64,000 nt of DNA from Aeromonas allosaccharophila (GTDB taxonomy: Bacteria; Pseudomonadota; Gammaproteobacteria; Enterobacterales; Aeromonadaceae): NCBI RefSeq assembly GCF_000819685.1, contig NZ_CDBR01000013.1:1-64000 (forward strand), read 5' to 3'. The notes beneath the pieces were generated by a model that saw only the letters and a program-made list of their open reading frames with translations, had not been told where the DNA came from and ran no database searches. The translations under genes were made by a program, and so were the position numbers. Positions 8,201 to 18,171 of this stretch are shown here, one piece after another. The first letter of the stretch is position 1. Each line of letters opens with the position of its first letter.

Positions 8201-9428
8201 GGCGACCGGAGGCGTCCGGCTCGCCGAGGGCCATCTTCTCGAGGCGCACCTGACAGACGCGACCACGGCTGTCCGGCAGATTCTCCACCGGATTGGTGAG
8301 CATCATGAAGCGCACTCCTTCCTGCTCCGCCTCGTCGATCTCGTACGCTTCGGCGGGCATCTCGGCGCGGGTGCGACGATAGATAAGGGTGGTTTCAGCC
8401 CCCAGCCTGACAGCCGTGCGGGCGCAGTCGATGGCGGTGTTGCCGCCGCCGATCACCGCAACCCTCTTGCCAGTGGTGAGCCGCTTGGCCAGCATCCGAT
8501 CCTTGAGGTAATCGACCCCGAGATAGCAACCGGCCAGAGTGCTGCCCGGGTAATCCATCGGCACTGCCTTGGAGGCGCCAACCGCCAGACAGACCGCATC
8601 GTAGTCGCGGCACAGTGCCGACAGCGTGATCTGGTTGCCCAGTCGCTGCTGGGTGTGGATCCGCATGCCGCTTTGGCACATCAGCGCGATCTCCTGATCG
8701 AGGATCGCCTTGGGCAGCCGGTATTCGGGGATGCCGTAGCGCAGCCAGCCACCCGCCTCGGGCATCGCCTCGAACAGGTCGACCTCGAACCCCTCGTAAC
8801 CCAGATAGTAACCGCAGGTGAGGCCGCCCGGGCCGCTGCCGATAATGGCAACCCGCTTGCCCTTGGCGGGCTTCTTTGCCGGTTGATAGGGGGCCACCTC
8901 GGCCAGATCGAGATCGGCGGCGTGGCGCTTGAGCTGGCGGATGGCCAGCGGCTCATCCACCAGCGCGCGGCGGCACTCCGCCTCACAAAAAGCAGGGCAG
9001 ACCCGGCCAATGGAGAGCGGCATCGGCAGGGTCTGCTTGATGACGGCCATTGCCGCCTCGTGCTCCCCCATGGCGATGTGATGCAGATAGGATTGAATGT
9101 CCACCCCGGCTGGACAGGCTCGTTGGCAGGGGGCCTCGCAATCGGCGTAGTGATCCGAAAGGATGCGGCCGAGCGCCTGCTGGCGGTGCGCGCGCAGGGC
9201 ATCGCTGTGCGTCGTGATCATCATCCCTGCCTCGGGGCGCGTCTCGCAGGCGCGCCGGATGCCGAGACCGGCAATCTCGACCACGCAGAGATCGCACGGC
9301 GTTTTGGGGGCGCTGGTGTTGTCACCGCACAGGGAGGGGATGTCGATCTGGTGCTGTTTGGCTATCTGGAGCAGGGTTCTGGTCGGGTCAACCGTCAACT
9401 GAGCCCCATCGAGGGTGATGGTGATCAT
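5253..9428 (-). CDS. Fused formate dehydrogenase / NAD(P)H oxidoreductase, molybdopterin-dependent
   Basis: 1391 residues. Order: NuoG-like [2Fe-2S] domain (C34, C45, C48, C61); GltD-type [4Fe-4S] and FAD/NAD(P) domains (about 95-510; GSGPGG near 195, GGGNTAID near 325); a Cys-rich linker (CLECGC); two [4Fe-4S] ferredoxin motifs (CIGCGQCVQTC, CVQCGACVQVC); then an FdhF-type catalytic domain (about 690-1391) opening with CTYCGVGC. The active-site residue in ARLCHAST is C829, coded TGC, so this is a cysteine and not a selenocysteine enzyme. Expected role: cytoplasmic formate oxidation to CO2 coupled to NAD(P)+ through the GltD-like flavin domain; no separate NuoF-like beta subunit is adjacent. 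Needs Mo-bis-MGD, made by the mo genes at the other end of the window. Electron acceptor is inferred. Confidence 0.88.
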   Translation of the reverse strand: MITITLDGAQLTVDPTRTLLQIAKQHQIDIPSLCGDNTSAPKTPCDLCVVEIAGLGIRRACETRPEAGMMITTHSDALRAHRQQALGRILSDHYADCEAPCQRACPAGVDIQSYLHHIAMGEHEAAMAVIKQTLPMPLSIGRVCPAFCEAECRRALVDEPLAIRQLKRHAADLDLAEVAPYQPAKKPAKGKRVAIIGSGPGGLTCGYYLGYEGFEVDLFEAMPEAGGWLRYGIPEYRLPKAILDQEIALMCQSGMRIHTQQRLGNQITLSALCRDYDAVCLAVGASKAVPMDYPGSTLAGCYLGVDYLKDRMLAKRLTTGKRVAVIGGGNTAIDCARTAVRLGAETTLIYRRTRAEMPAEAYEIDEAEQEGVRFMMLTNPVENLPDSRGRVCQVRLEKMALGEPDASGRRRPEPTGEYLIEEFDTVIAAVSQQPDLSFMEGEPLTLPFTRWQTLESDPETMHSGHGNLFAIGDLRRGPATAIEAVADGRKAALAIDQFLHGDMIDPVRPFNACKAPTLKQVDPAQFAHLKKVARTIMPHLADKEREGSFAEVERGLSDADARSEASRCLECGCQANTDCALRDYATEYKVEQSALDTSQCQKFAVDNSSEFIVFDANRCIGCGQCVQTCGEQAVQGVLRFAKHSDGTLSNRPQFDSGLAMGDSHCVQCGACVQVCPTGALVDARDKSQGRTELLTPVNTICTYCGVGCGVTLYVDEANNRIRYVEGNRNSPVNQGLLCVKGRFGFDFIQSEERLTTPLIRKDGELVPASWQEAIALVAERFTALRQHYGSDALAGFSSAKTTNEENYLFQKFMRRELGTNNVDHCARLCHASTVTGLEASLGSGAMTNDIPSIDHSDLIFIIGSDTSAAHPIIGSHIKRAVTTGKARLVVADPKRIEMADHASLYLAHRPGTDVMLLNGLMQQIIQHDWHDKAYIAARVEGFEALQAEVLSPAYAPDKVALVTGVPAEQVIALARLIGTAERTAIYYSMGITQHTTGHDNVRAIANLQLLCGNIGIEGGGINPLRGQSNVQGACDMGALPNCLPGYQKVANPEVHARFATAWQQPDLPRTPGLTLTETIDAACAGNIKGLYVMGENPVLSDPDQHHVIEGLKQLEFLVVQDIFLSETAQLADVVLPSCSFAEKSGHFTNTERRVQRISPALKAPGDAREDWWIIQQIANAMGGDWRYQNAQEITAEICRVTPQYAGIQWDKVGVQGLQWPCNDAAPDGTRLLHGKQFTRGKGEMVATPFRYAAELPDETYPIVLTTGRLLEQFHTGTMTRKTKGLDKLAGPRVMMSVVDAQRLGISNSERVKVTSRRGHIELPAFVTKRMQPGVVFIPFHFAEAPANRLTINATDPHAKIPEFKVAAVRIDKLTSPLPSAPQQVMEKVRAE

Positions 9429-10018
9429 GGCGTCATAAACTCGCTTTCAAGGCGCAGAAAATGCTGCATCTGGCGGAGCCAGCAGGGGAAGCGACAGGGA
9501 GGCCGCTTGCTATATGCTCACAATAACAAAGATTATTTACAACTTTATTTGATTTTAGACAGCTTATTGCCCAAAAAAGAAAACGATTTCAGATTGTCTT
9601 GTCTACCTCATCGGCACGGCGCACCGTTGAGAATTATTCCTGTTAAAGCAGGTTATTCATTGTGTTATTGCTATTTCATGCATGTTGCTCAAGAGAGACT
9701 GATCGCGCCCACTGTGGGTTCAATCCGTCAGTAGCACCATTGATGATGCAATTTATTTTGCATAAATGGTTGTACGGATGAAGGCAACGGCGAGTGCAGA
9801 GCAAAGGGGCTGGATATCAGGTTGCGGGATAGCGTGCCGCGGGCATGAAGGCGGTCGAGAACTTGGTCGATACGCATAAAAAATCCGAAACCAAATCAAT
9901 AGGTTTCGGATTTTTACAAATAAGGAGGCTCGGTCAATGGATCCTTAACTGATCGGCATTAGCCTGTCAGGCTCCCTTTTTGCAAACATGGCCAATGGCA
10001 TTTGACCAATGCCGCCCC
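9429..10018. other. 590-bp intergenic region between fdh and trpA
   Basis: Both flanking genes are on the minus strand. The left part (about 9500-9680) is AT-rich and should hold the dehydrogenase promoter. A near-palindrome TGCAATTTATTTTGCA lies at 9748-9763, and the trp terminator at 9879-9915. No coding frame with a credible start and Shine-Dalgarno was found. Confidence 0.5.
9879..9915 (-). terminator. Rho-independent terminator of the trp operon
   Basis: Perfect 14-bp inverted repeat (AAAAATCCGAAACC / its complement) with a 9-base loop; the minus-strand 3' arm runs into a T-tract. It lies about 100 bp past the trpA stop. Confidence 0.8.
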
Positions 10019-10825
10019 TTATCGATTGGTCGCGGCCTTCATCCCTTCCACAAACTCTTTCAGACGAGTGAGCATATGTTCCGGGTTCTGGTGGTGGGTC
10101 TCGATGATCTTGACCACGGCGGAGCCGGAGATGGCACCGGCGGCGCCAGCGGCAATGGCTTCACGCACCTGAGCCGGCTCGCTGATGCCAAAGCCGAGCA
10201 GGGCGGGGGGGGCATTGAACTCGCGCAGGGTATTGATCAGCCCATCCACCGGCATACCGGCCTTGGTCTCGGCGCCGGTGACGCCAGCGCGGCTCACCAG
10301 ATAGGTGTAACCATTGCCGAGCTCCGCCACCTGTTTCAGGGTCTCGGCGTCGCCATTGGGCGGGGCGATAAAGATGCTGTCGATGCCGAACTTGTCGGCG
10401 GCCGCCTTGTAGGGAGCGCACATCTGCACCGGCACGTCGGCGACCAGCACGGAGTCCACGCCCGCCTGCTGGCACTTCTCGTAGAAGCCGTCAATTTTGC
10501 GCACATAGACCAGGTTGGCGTAGACCAGCAGGCCAATGGGCAGTTGCGGGTACTTGGCGCGGATGCGGCCAAGCAGCTCGAAGCAGCCGTCCGGGGTGGT
10601 GTGGCTGGCAAAGGCACGCAGGGCGGCGCCCTGAATGGTGGGGCCATCCGCTACCGGATCGGAGAAGGGAATGCCGAGCTCGAGGGCATCGGCGCCCCCT
10701 GCGACCAGCGCATCGACGATGGCCAGTGACAATTCGGGGGTGGGGTCACCCAGCATCACGAACGGCACAAAAGCGCCCTGATTGGCCTCGTCCAGACGGG
10801 AGAAGAGTTGTGCGTAGCGATTCAT
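10019..10825 (-). CDS. trpA: Tryptophan synthase alpha subunit
   Basis: 268 residues, full length. It cleaves indole-3-glycerol phosphate to indole and glyceraldehyde 3-phosphate, passing indole to TrpB in the alpha2-beta2 complex. Family signatures are visible: the catalytic-Glu region [24 protein letters not shown], and the phosphate-binding GFGIS. The start ATG overlaps the trpB stop by 4 bases (ATGA), indicating translational coupling. Last gene of trpEGDCFBA; the operon terminator lies about 100 bp downstream. Confidence 0.97.
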   Translation of the reverse strand: MNRYAQLFSRLDEANQGAFVPFVMLGDPTPELSLAIVDALVAGGADALELGIPFSDPVADGPTIQGAALRAFASHTTPDGCFELLGRIRAKYPQLPIGLLVYANLVYVRKIDGFYEKCQQAGVDSVLVADVPVQMCAPYKAAADKFGIDSIFIAPPNGDAETLKQVAELGNGYTYLVSRAGVTGAETKAGMPVDGLINTLREFNAPPALLGFGISEPAQVREAIAAGAAGAISGSAVVKIIETHHQNPEHMLTRLKEFVEGMKAATNR

Positions 10826-12015
10826 GACAAGGTTCCTTCTTTTTCAAAGATGTCGGCAACGGTGAAGATATCTTTGTCGCCACGGCCGGAGAGGTTGACG
10901 ATGAGCACCTGCTCTTTTTCCGGTTCACTGCGGGCCATCTTGAGGGCGTGGGCCAGCGCGTGGGAGGACTCCAACGCGGGTATGATGCCTTCGGATTTGG
11001 CCAGCTCCTGGAAGGCGTCCAGCGCCTCCTTGTCGGTCACCGAGGGGTACTCGGCGCGGCCGATGGCGGCCAGATGGGCGTGCTGCGGGCCGACGGAGGG
11101 GAAGTCGAGCCCTGCCGAGACGGAGTAGGACTCCTGAATCTGGCCCTGATTGTCCTGCATCAGGTAGGAGTGCATGCCAAAGAAGACCCCCTTGCTGCCG
11201 TGGCCGAGTGGCGCACCGTGCTCGCCGCTCTCGATACCGTGACCACCCGGCTCGACGCCGATCAGGCGCACCGACGGCTCATCGATAAAGTCGGCAAACA
11301 TGCCGATGGCGTTCGACCCACCGCCGACGCAGGCGATCACCGCATCGGGCAGTCGCTCTTCCTTCTCGAAGCACTGGGCCTTGGCCTCTTCGCCGATCAT
11401 CTTCTGGAACTCCCGCACGATAGTGGGGAAGGGGTGCGGGCCGGCGGCGGTGCCGAGCAGGTAGTGGGCCGACTCGTAGTTGGCAGCCCAGTCGCGCAGC
11501 GCCTCGTTGCAGGCATCTTTCAGGGTGCTGGAGCCGGAGTGCACCGGAATGACGGTGGCGCCCATCAGCTTCATGCGAAATACGTTGGGTTTCTGGCGCT
11601 CGCAATCCTTGGCGCCCATATAGACCCGGCACTTGAGGCCGAGCAGGGCGCAGGCCAGGGCAGTGGCGACGCCATGCTGACCGGCACCGGTCTCGGCGAT
11701 GATCTCGCTCTTGCCCATCCGCTTGGCCAGCAGCGCCTGACCGAGCACCTGGTTGGTCTTGTGGGCGCCGCCGTGCAGCAGATCTTCACGCTTGAGATAG
11801 AGGCGGGTCTTGGTGCCCTTGGTCAGATTGCGGGTCAGGGTGAGCGGCGTCGGGCGACCGGCATACTCGGTCAGCAGGGACTGAAACTCGGCGATAAAGG
11901 CGGGATCATCCTTGGCATCGACGAAGGCTTTCTCCAGCTGGAGCAGGGCCGGGATAAGGATTTGGGGTACATACATACCGCCAAATTCACCGAAAAACGG
12001 GTTGAGCAGGGTCAT
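10822..12015 (-). CDS. trpB: Tryptophan synthase beta subunit
   Basis: 397 residues, the usual length. PLP enzyme condensing indole with serine to give tryptophan. The PLP lysine lies in [12 protein letters not shown]; the phosphate-binding loop is [18 protein letters not shown] near 110 is the indole-site signature. Separated from trpCF by 76 bp and overlapping trpA by 4. Expression follows the operon leader. Confidence 0.97.
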   Translation of the reverse strand: MTLLNPFFGEFGGMYVPQILIPALLQLEKAFVDAKDDPAFIAEFQSLLTEYAGRPTPLTLTRNLTKGTKTRLYLKREDLLHGGAHKTNQVLGQALLAKRMGKSEIIAETGAGQHGVATALACALLGLKCRVYMGAKDCERQKPNVFRMKLMGATVIPVHSGSSTLKDACNEALRDWAANYESAHYLLGTAAGPHPFPTIVREFQKMIGEEAKAQCFEKEERLPDAVIACVGGGSNAIGMFADFIDEPSVRLIGVEPGGHGIESGEHGAPLGHGSKGVFFGMHSYLMQDNQGQIQESYSVSAGLDFPSVGPQHAHLAAIGRAEYPSVTDKEALDAFQELAKSEGIIPALESSHALAHALKMARSEPEKEQVLIVNLSGRGDKDIFTVADIFEKEGTLS

Positions 12016-12091
12016 AGACTATTCCTTGTATTTATAGGCTTAAGCGATTCATTCATTTGGTGCATGTGTTTAGCGGGTTCGCAGCGCTTTT

Positions 12092-13591
12092 TCACAGTTG
12101 GCGCAGAGCGCCGAAGGCGGCTGCAATCTTGTGCGCATCCTTCTGGCCCGGGGCACTCTCCACCCCGGAGTTGAAATCAAGGCCGAGGCAGCCCACTTGC
12201 GCTGCCTGCAGGGCGTTGTCGGGATTGAGGCCGCCCGCCAGCATCAACTTGCTCTTGTCGAGCGTGGCCAGCATGGCCCAGTCGAACGCCTGACCGGTGC
12301 CGCCGCTCTGGCTGCCTACTTTGGTATCCAGCAGCAGCCGATCGGCCGGATAGTCGAGGGCAGGCAGCGGTTCGCCACTTGTGACTCCAATTGCCTTCCA
12401 GATCTGGCAGCCAGCCGGCAGCAGCGGACGCAATCCCTCGAGATAGGCGGCATCTTCATCCCCGTGCAGCTGCACCGCGGCGAGCCCCAGCGCCTCCACT
12501 GTCTTGACGATGGTGGCGGGCTGGGCGTTGCGAAATACTCCGACAAAGCTAAGCGGTGCGCCCGCCATCACGGCGCGGGCGGCGGGAATGTCCACATAGC
12601 GCGGGCTTTTGGCAACAAAAATCAGGCCGCCAAACACCGCACCCGCCTGATGGGCAGCGGCGGCATCCTCGGCACGGGTCAGGCCGCACACCTTGTTCTG
12701 GCCCAGTACCAGCTTGCGCACTGCCGCCTCCAGATCCGGCTCGGCCATCAGGGATGAGCCCACCAGAAAGCCCTTGGCGTGGTGGCGCAGCTCCGCCACC
12801 TGAGCGCGGTGATTGATGCCGGATTCGCTGATCACCACCCGATCGCTCGGAATGTCTTTGGCCAGCTGTTTGGTGCGGTTCAGATCAACGCTCAAGTCGC
12901 GCAGATCCCGGTTGTTGATGCCAATCACCGGCGCCCCCAGCGCGATGGCGCGGGTCAGCTCCTCCTCGTTGCTCACCTCGGTCAGCACGCCCAGACCCAG
13001 CTCCTTGGCCACCGCGAACAGGGCGCGATAGCCCTCGTCGGTGAGCACCGAGAGCATCAAGAGGATGGCGTCCGCCTGATAGTGGCGGGCCAGATAGACC
13101 TGATAGGGGTCAATCATGAAATCCTTGCAGAGCACCGGCTGGCTGACGCGGCTGCGTACCCGCGGCAAAAAGGCGAAATCCCCCTGAAAGAACTTCTCGT
13201 CGGTCAGCACCGAGATGGCGGTGGCGTATTTGCCATAGATGTCGGCGATGGCCTCCGGGCTGAAATCGTCGCGGATCAAGCCCTTGGAGGGGGAGGCCTT
13301 CTTGCATTCCAGAATAAAGCGTGTGGAGCCGGCCTTGAGCGCCCCGACGAAATCCCGATCGCTGGGGGTCAGCGCGCTCTGGAAGCTCTCCAGCGGTTGG
13401 GCCAGCTTGCGGGCGGCAACCCACTCCTGCTTGGCCGCCACGATCTTGCCGAGAATGGTCTGGCTGATGGAGGCCATGTTCAGAAATGCATGGGGGGCAA
13501 TAAGGTCTGACATCTCGTTATCCTTGCGAAACTGGCTCTTGCCCTGTGGGCGTTCTGAATGACTGCTGTGCGACATGGTGGCTGACATCAT
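12092..13591 (-). CDS. trpCF: Bifunctional indole-3-glycerol-phosphate synthase / PRA isomerase
   Basis: Two fused TIM barrels. The N-terminal IGPS domain is shown by [32 protein letters not shown] and ISESGI; the C-terminal PRAI domain by [31 protein letters not shown] and LAGGLNPDN. The fusion is normal for enterics, Vibrio and Aeromonas. The first ATG (13591) overlaps the trpD stop as ATGA behind AGGAGG, suggesting coupling. The first 26 codons are poorly conserved-looking, and a second ATG at 13513 has its own AAGGA 7 bases upstream, so the mature start may be either. Confidence 0.96.
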   Translation of the reverse strand: MMSATMSHSSHSERPQGKSQFRKDNEMSDLIAPHAFLNMASISQTILGKIVAAKQEWVAARKLAQPLESFQSALTPSDRDFVGALKAGSTRFILECKKASPSKGLIRDDFSPEAIADIYGKYATAISVLTDEKFFQGDFAFLPRVRSRVSQPVLCKDFMIDPYQVYLARHYQADAILLMLSVLTDEGYRALFAVAKELGLGVLTEVSNEEELTRAIALGAPVIGINNRDLRDLSVDLNRTKQLAKDIPSDRVVISESGINHRAQVAELRHHAKGFLVGSSLMAEPDLEAAVRKLVLGQNKVCGLTRAEDAAAAHQAGAVFGGLIFVAKSPRYVDIPAARAVMAGAPLSFVGVFRNAQPATIVKTVEALGLAAVQLHGDEDAAYLEGLRPLLPAGCQIWKAIGVTSGEPLPALDYPADRLLLDTKVGSQSGGTGQAFDWAMLATLDKSKLMLAGGLNPDNALQAAQVGCLGLDFNSGVESAPGQKDAHKIAAAFGALRQL

Positions 13592-14616
13592 GCCTCCTGA
13601 TTGCCCGCTTCCTGATGGCTCAAAGTGGCGAGCCGAGCAGCCAGATCCGCTGCCTTGCCGCTCGCCAGCACCGCCAGCACCTCGGCCGCCGCGCTCTTGA
13701 GATCGGTCGCCTTGCCCGCCATCAGCAGCAGTGGCGCCACGTTGGCGGCGATGGCGGCGTTGTGGGCCGGGGTGCCGCGCCCTTCCAGAATGGCGGCGGT
13801 AATGGCGCGGTTCTCTTCAGGTTCCCCACCCTGAATGGCGCTGACCGGGTAGGTCTCGAGGCCAAAGTCAGCCGGGGTGATCATATATTCACGGATTTCG
13901 CCGTCACGGATCTGGGCCACCTGGGTCGGGCCGTGGATGGCAATCTCGTCGAGCCCGGCGCCGTGAACCACCATACCGGTTTTCAGCCCCAGTGCCAGCA
14001 GGGTTTCTGCGATAGGACGCACCAGCTCGGGGGCATAGACCCCCATCAGCTGATAGGTGGGACGAGCGGGGTTGATAAGCGGCCCCAGCACGTTGAACAG
14101 GGTGCGGGTCTTGAGGGCCTGACGCACCGGCATGGCGTGGCGCACCCCGGCGTGGTACTGGGGGGCGAACAAAAAGCAGATGCCGAGCTCGTCCAGACAG
14201 CGGCGCGCCTGCGCCGGGCTCATGTCGAGCTTGATGCCCATTTTATCGAGCAGATCGCTCGAACCCGACTTGCTCGAGACCGAGCGGTTGCCGTGCTTGG
14301 CCACTTTCAGGCCGCAGGCGGCGGCGACCAGCGCCGAGGTGGTGGAGACGTTGATGGTGTTGAGGCCATCGCCACCGGTGCCGACGATGTCGCAGAACTC
14401 ATAATCCGGACGCGGGAAGTCGCGCGCTTCCGCCAAGAGCGCCTCGGCGGCGCCGGCGATCTCCTCCGGGGTCTCCCCCTTGATCTTGAGTGCGGTCAGG
14501 AGACTGGCGAGCACTATGGGATCCACTTCGCCACGAACCACCTGGCCGAAGGCGTCACAGGTACTTTCACGGCTCAGAGACTGACCCTGATAGAGGATGT
14601 TGAGATGTTGATGCAT
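13588..14616 (-). CDS. trpD: Anthranilate phosphoribosyltransferase
   Basis: 342 residues. Adds phosphoribose from PRPP to anthranilate. The PRPP loop [15 protein letters not shown] and [15 protein letters not shown] are clear, as is the [12 protein letters not shown] segment. It is a stand-alone TrpD, with the glutaminase TrpG separate, unlike the TrpGD fusion of E. coli. It starts 10 bp after trpG and overlaps trpCF. Confidence 0.97.
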   Translation of the reverse strand: MHQHLNILYQGQSLSRESTCDAFGQVVRGEVDPIVLASLLTALKIKGETPEEIAGAAEALLAEARDFPRPDYEFCDIVGTGGDGLNTINVSTTSALVAAACGLKVAKHGNRSVSSKSGSSDLLDKMGIKLDMSPAQARRCLDELGICFLFAPQYHAGVRHAMPVRQALKTRTLFNVLGPLINPARPTYQLMGVYAPELVRPIAETLLALGLKTGMVVHGAGLDEIAIHGPTQVAQIRDGEIREYMITPADFGLETYPVSAIQGGEPEENRAITAAILEGRGTPAHNAAIAANVAPLLLMAGKATDLKSAAAEVLAVLASGKAADLAARLATLSHQEAGNQEA

Positions 14617-14626
14617 GTTGGTCTCC

Positions 14627-15226
14627 TTACCGCACGCTGCTTTCTGGACGGGTGATATGGGCGAGCGCCTGAGTCAGCAGACGGGCCCCTTCCGAGGTCA
14701 TGATGGATTCCGGGTGGAACTGGAAGCCCAGCACCCGCTCATCCTGCTGCTCGATGGCCATGGGCATGCCCTGATAGTGGGCAATCACCGTCAGCTCTTC
14801 CGGTACATAGGTAGCGACCAGCGAGTGGTAGCGGGCCACCGGCAGCGGGCTCGGCAGACCGGCGAAGGCGCCGTGGCAGTTGTGCTCAATCAGCGAACGC
14901 TTGCCGTGGACAATTTCGCCTGCCGCGCCGACGGTGCCACCGTAGGCTTCGCACAGGGCCTGATGGCCGAGGCAGATGCCGAGGATAGGCACCTGACCGC
15001 GGGCCAGCTTGATCAGATCAATCAGGCAACCCGCTTCATGGGGTGCGCCCGGCCCCGGGGAGAGCACCAGCACCGCATCCCCTTCGCAGGCGGCGATCTC
15101 GCTCATGATGCGGCTGGCCGGCAGGCTGTTGCGGTAGATCCGCACCGGATAACCGAGGGAGCGGAACTGATCGACGAGGTTGTAGGTAAATGAATCGAAG
15201 TTGTCGAGCAGGAAGATATTAGTCAT
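14627..15226 (-). CDS. trpG: Anthranilate synthase glutaminase component
   Basis: 199 residues. Class I glutamine amidotransferase supplying ammonia to TrpE. Catalytic Cys in [15 protein letters not shown]; the His and Glu of the triad in FQFHPESIM. It begins inside the last codons of trpE (8-base overlap), which couples synthesis of the two subunits. Could in principle also serve PabB, but the operon position argues for TrpE. Confidence 0.97.
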   Translation of the reverse strand: MTNIFLLDNFDSFTYNLVDQFRSLGYPVRIYRNSLPASRIMSEIAACEGDAVLVLSPGPGAPHEAGCLIDLIKLARGQVPILGICLGHQALCEAYGGTVGAAGEIVHGKRSLIEHNCHGAFAGLPSPLPVARYHSLVATYVPEELTVIAHYQGMPMAIEQQDERVLGFQFHPESIMTSEGARLLTQALAHITRPESSVR

Positions 15227-16853
15227 GGCTCACGTCCTTATGTTGCTCCTGCTGGGCGCTCAGGGCTTGCAGGGAGGTGCCATGGCTGGCTGCGATGGCG
15301 GCCAGTACGGCGGCCGCCTTGGCGCGGGTTTCGTCCGCTTCGGCTTGCGGCTTGGAGTCATAGACCACCCCTGCACCGGCCTGTACGTGGGCCACGCCAT
15401 CTTTCACGAAAGCCGAGCGGATGACGATGCAGGTATCCATCTCGCCTGCGCCGTTGATGTAGCCAACCGCGCCGCCGTAGCTGCCGCGGCGCTTGCCTTC
15501 CACCATGCGAATAAGCTCGCTGGCGCGGATCTTGGGGGCGCCGGTGAGGGTGCCCATGTTCATGCAGGCCTGATAGGCGTGCAGGGCGTCAAGGTCGGAA
15601 CGCAAGGTGCCGACCACCTTGGAGACCAGGTGCATCACGTGGCTGTAGCGATCCACTTTCAGCAGCTCCTTGACGTAGCGGGTGCCGGGCTCCGAGATGC
15701 GGGCGATGTCGTTGCGGCCCAGATCCACCAGCATCAGGTGCTCGGCCACCTCTTTTTCGTCCTGACGCAGCTCCAGCTCGATGCGGCCGTCGAGATCCCG
15801 GTTGATGCTGCCATCGGGGTTGAAGCCGCGGCGGCGGGTACCGGCGATGGGGTACATCTCCACATCGCGGCTGGCGGCGCAGAATTTCACCGCGCTCTCC
15901 GGCGAGGCGCCAAACAGGGTGAAGCCCTCATCCTGCACGTAGAACATGTAGGGGCTGGGGTTGGTCTGCTTGAGGCGGCGATAGGCGGCCAGGGGGCTTG
16001 GGCAGGGCAGGGAGAAGCAGTGGGACGGCACCACCTGGAAGATGTCGCCACGGCGGATAAAGCCCTTGAGCTTCTCCACCTCGGCGCAGAACTGCTTGTC
16101 GCTCTTGTCCACGCTCATGCCACCGGTCAGGGGCTGGGTGGTCAGCTCGGCGCAGAGGGGTTGCTGGCAAATCTGTTTGAAGTCGGTGAGCCGTTCGGTC
16201 AGGCGGGTGTATCTGTCTTCCACCTGGCTCTCGTCGCTGTCGCCGCCAAAGATGCAGGCCAGCAGTTGAGTGGTGCGTTCGATATGGTCGATGGTGATCA
16301 GGGTCTCGGCCACGTAGAAGCAGTAGTCGGGGCAGTCGTTGCTCCCTTCCGGCACGTCGGGCAGATCTTCAAATGAGGCGATCAGGTCGTAGGCAAAGCT
16401 GCCCGCCATAAACAGCGCTTCTTTACCCAACTGGCAATCAAGCTCCCGCTGCAGGGTGCGCAGCACGTCCAGCACGCTGCTCCCCTTGAGGCGGGAATCT
16501 TCGTCTTGCTCCCGATCGGAGGCCGGGAAGTCGAGCTGCAGCTCGCCATCTACCAGCGAGCGGGCCACCACCGCAGGCAGCCGCTCGGCCAGCAGGCTCT
16601 GCAACTGGGCGCCGTTGTCGTTCAGGCTGCGTACCCGCACGGTGCGACCACGGCACTCGATGCGCAGGCAAGCATCCACCAGCAGCAGGCTCTGTTTGCC
16701 CGCCTTGGAGTCGATCTCCACCGATTCCAGCAGCAGGTTGTTGGGGCGGCCCTGACAGAGGCGGGTATAGAGCGCCAGCGGATCGGCCACATAGGGGGCG
16801 TTGAGCTTGAGGGTATCGAATTCACCCAGAGGAAGGCGATGTGTGGCTGTCAT
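15219..16853 (-). CDS. trpE: Anthranilate synthase component I
   Basis: 544 residues. Converts chorismate plus ammonia to anthranilate. The N-terminal tryptophan-binding motif is present (NLLLESVEI), so feedback inhibition is expected. The chorismate-binding domain shows [33 protein letters not shown] and GGAVGYING. First structural gene, 249 bp downstream of the trpL stop, with the attenuator in between. Confidence 0.97.
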   Translation of the reverse strand: MTATHRLPLGEFDTLKLNAPYVADPLALYTRLCQGRPNNLLLESVEIDSKAGKQSLLLVDACLRIECRGRTVRVRSLNDNGAQLQSLLAERLPAVVARSLVDGELQLDFPASDREQDEDSRLKGSSVLDVLRTLQRELDCQLGKEALFMAGSFAYDLIASFEDLPDVPEGSNDCPDYCFYVAETLITIDHIERTTQLLACIFGGDSDESQVEDRYTRLTERLTDFKQICQQPLCAELTTQPLTGGMSVDKSDKQFCAEVEKLKGFIRRGDIFQVVPSHCFSLPCPSPLAAYRRLKQTNPSPYMFYVQDEGFTLFGASPESAVKFCAASRDVEMYPIAGTRRRGFNPDGSINRDLDGRIELELRQDEKEVAEHLMLVDLGRNDIARISEPGTRYVKELLKVDRYSHVMHLVSKVVGTLRSDLDALHAYQACMNMGTLTGAPKIRASELIRMVEGKRRGSYGGAVGYINGAGEMDTCIVIRSAFVKDGVAHVQAGAGVVYDSKPQAEADETRAKAAAVLAAIAASHGTSLQALSAQQEQHKDVSHD

Positions 16854-17012
16854 AGTGCGTTCCCTTGCGTGTGATGCGTTTTACCGATGTTCATGACGTT
16901 GAATTCCTTAGAAATTTAATTGGTCCGGGGTGGCTGGCTCAGGGGCGCCATCGCCAGGTCAGCTTGCTTGTCTGAATTCTCGGTTTCATCACAGGTCCAT
17001 TTGCCGGATAAT

Positions 17013-17043
17013 AAAAAAGCCCGCTGGGGTCAGCGGGCTTTTT
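17013..17043 (-). terminator. trp attenuator (3:4 terminator hairpin)
   Basis: On the minus strand a 9-bp stem AGCCCGCTG/CAGCGGGCT with a 4-base loop is followed by a T-tract. It lies 60 bp downstream of trpL and 160 bp before trpE, the position of a classic attenuator. Stalling at the three Trp codons would favour the alternative fold and readthrough. Confidence 0.88.
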
Positions 17044-17102
17044 CTTTGGGTTCTTAATTTGCTGTCAGATTACAGGTACAGCAACGACCACACGCCCGCA
17101 TG

Positions 17103-17150
17103 TCAGGGAGTGTGCCACCACCAGATGGTCAGGATGGAAGTCGTTTGCAT
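17103..17150 (-). CDS. trpL: trp operon leader peptide with three tandem Trp codons
   Basis: 15 codons, MQTTSILTIWWWHTP, ending in TGA. Start chosen because an AGGA motif lies 7 bases upstream of the ATG at 17150. The TGG TGG TGG run is the sensing element: with charged tRNA-Trp scarce the ribosome stalls there and the downstream terminator does not form. E. coli trpL has two Trp codons; three here implies a more sensitive or differently set switch. Confidence 0.93.
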   Translation of the reverse strand: MQTTSILTIWWWHTP

Positions 17151-17191
17151 GATAAAGTCCTGTAAAAAGATGTTTGCAATGAAGTGCCTAC

Positions 17192-17220
17192 AGAAAACGA
17201 TAAAGCCGCGGCCAAGTCAA
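17192..17220 (-). promoter_or_regulatory. Candidate trp promoter
   Basis: On the minus strand TTGACT (17215-17220) is followed after 17 bases by TTTTCT (17192-17197), about 40 bp upstream of trpL. The -35 is good and the -10 weak. No sequence resembling the E. coli TrpR operator (ACTAGTTAACTAGT) is apparent in 17151-17289, so control may rest on attenuation. Confidence 0.45.
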
Positions 17221-17289
17221 GTCGCTTTTTAGCCTTCTTTCACCGATTTGCCATGAATGGTGACCTGACCACGAGAGCGGAATAACCTG

Positions 17290-18171
17290 ATGAGATTCGA
17301 TCTTCACTGCCATACCACTGCCTCCGACGGGGTGCTGAGCCCAGCCGAACTGGTGCGCCGCGCCGCCGAGAAACAGGTCGAGGTGTTAGCAGTTACTGAC
17401 CACGACACCCTCGCCGGGCTTGATGAGGTGCGCCGCACCATCGACGCCGAGCAACTGCCGCTGCGACTGGTGAGCGGGGTCGAGATCTCCACCGGCTGGG
17501 AGCATCACGAAATTCATATCGTGGCGCTGGGGGTGGATGAAAAAAATCCGCAGCTGACCGACTTTCTGGCCGGTCAGCTGGCCCGTCGCGAGGCGCGCGC
17601 GCTGGAAATCGGGCGTCGTCTGGAGAAGTGTCTCATCCCCGGCACCTATGAAGAGGCCAAGGCGCTGGCCGGTGATGCTGCCGTGACCCGCGCCCACTTT
17701 GCCCGGGTGCTGGTGGCACGCGGGGTGGCCGACAACATGCAGAAGGTATTCAAAAAGTACCTGAGCCGTGGCAATAAAGGGTATGCCCCGGCCGAGTGGC
17801 CCGAGATGAGCGAAGCCATCGCTGCTATTCACGCTGCCGGTGGGCTGGCGGTGCTGGCCCACCCCAGCCGTTACGATCTCACCTCCAAGTGGATCAAGCG
17901 GCTGCTGGTGGCCTTCAAGGCGGCCGGTGGCGATGCCATGGAGGTCTCATTGCCCCAGCAGAGCCCGCAGGAGCGGGCCAATCTGGGCCAGTGGGCCAAG
18001 GATCACGACCTCTATATCTCGGTGGGATCGGATTTTCACTTCCCCTCCAACTGGACCGAACTGGGCCGCCACCTCTGGCTGCCCAAAGAGGGAATGCCCG
18101 TCTGGTTGGCCTATCCCGGTCACTTTGGGCTCACCACCGAGCAACATGCAGAGCTGCTGGCGAGTCGCTAA
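17290..18171 (+). CDS. rnm: PHP-domain 5'-3' exoribonuclease (RNase AM, YciV/TrpH)
   Basis: 293 residues. The PHP metal-binding motifs are complete: DLHCHTTASDG near the start, TDHDT, the Glu region GVEIS, LAHPSRY, and SDFH near residue 248. The E. coli homologue (YciV, renamed Rnm) trims 5' ends of rRNA and short RNAs and sits upstream of trp, divergent, as here. It is probably the first gene of rnm-yciO-scpA-scpB. A diverged copy of its last codons follows directly (18205-18302). Confidence 0.9.
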   Translation: MRFDLHCHTTASDGVLSPAELVRRAAEKQVEVLAVTDHDTLAGLDEVRRTIDAEQLPLRLVSGVEISTGWEHHEIHIVALGVDEKNPQLTDFLAGQLARREARALEIGRRLEKCLIPGTYEEAKALAGDAAVTRAHFARVLVARGVADNMQKVFKKYLSRGNKGYAPAEWPEMSEAIAAIHAAGGLAVLAHPSRYDLTSKWIKRLLVAFKAAGGDAMEVSLPQQSPQERANLGQWAKDHDLYISVGSDFHFPSNWTELGRHLWLPKEGMPVWLAYPGHFGLTTEQHAELLASR

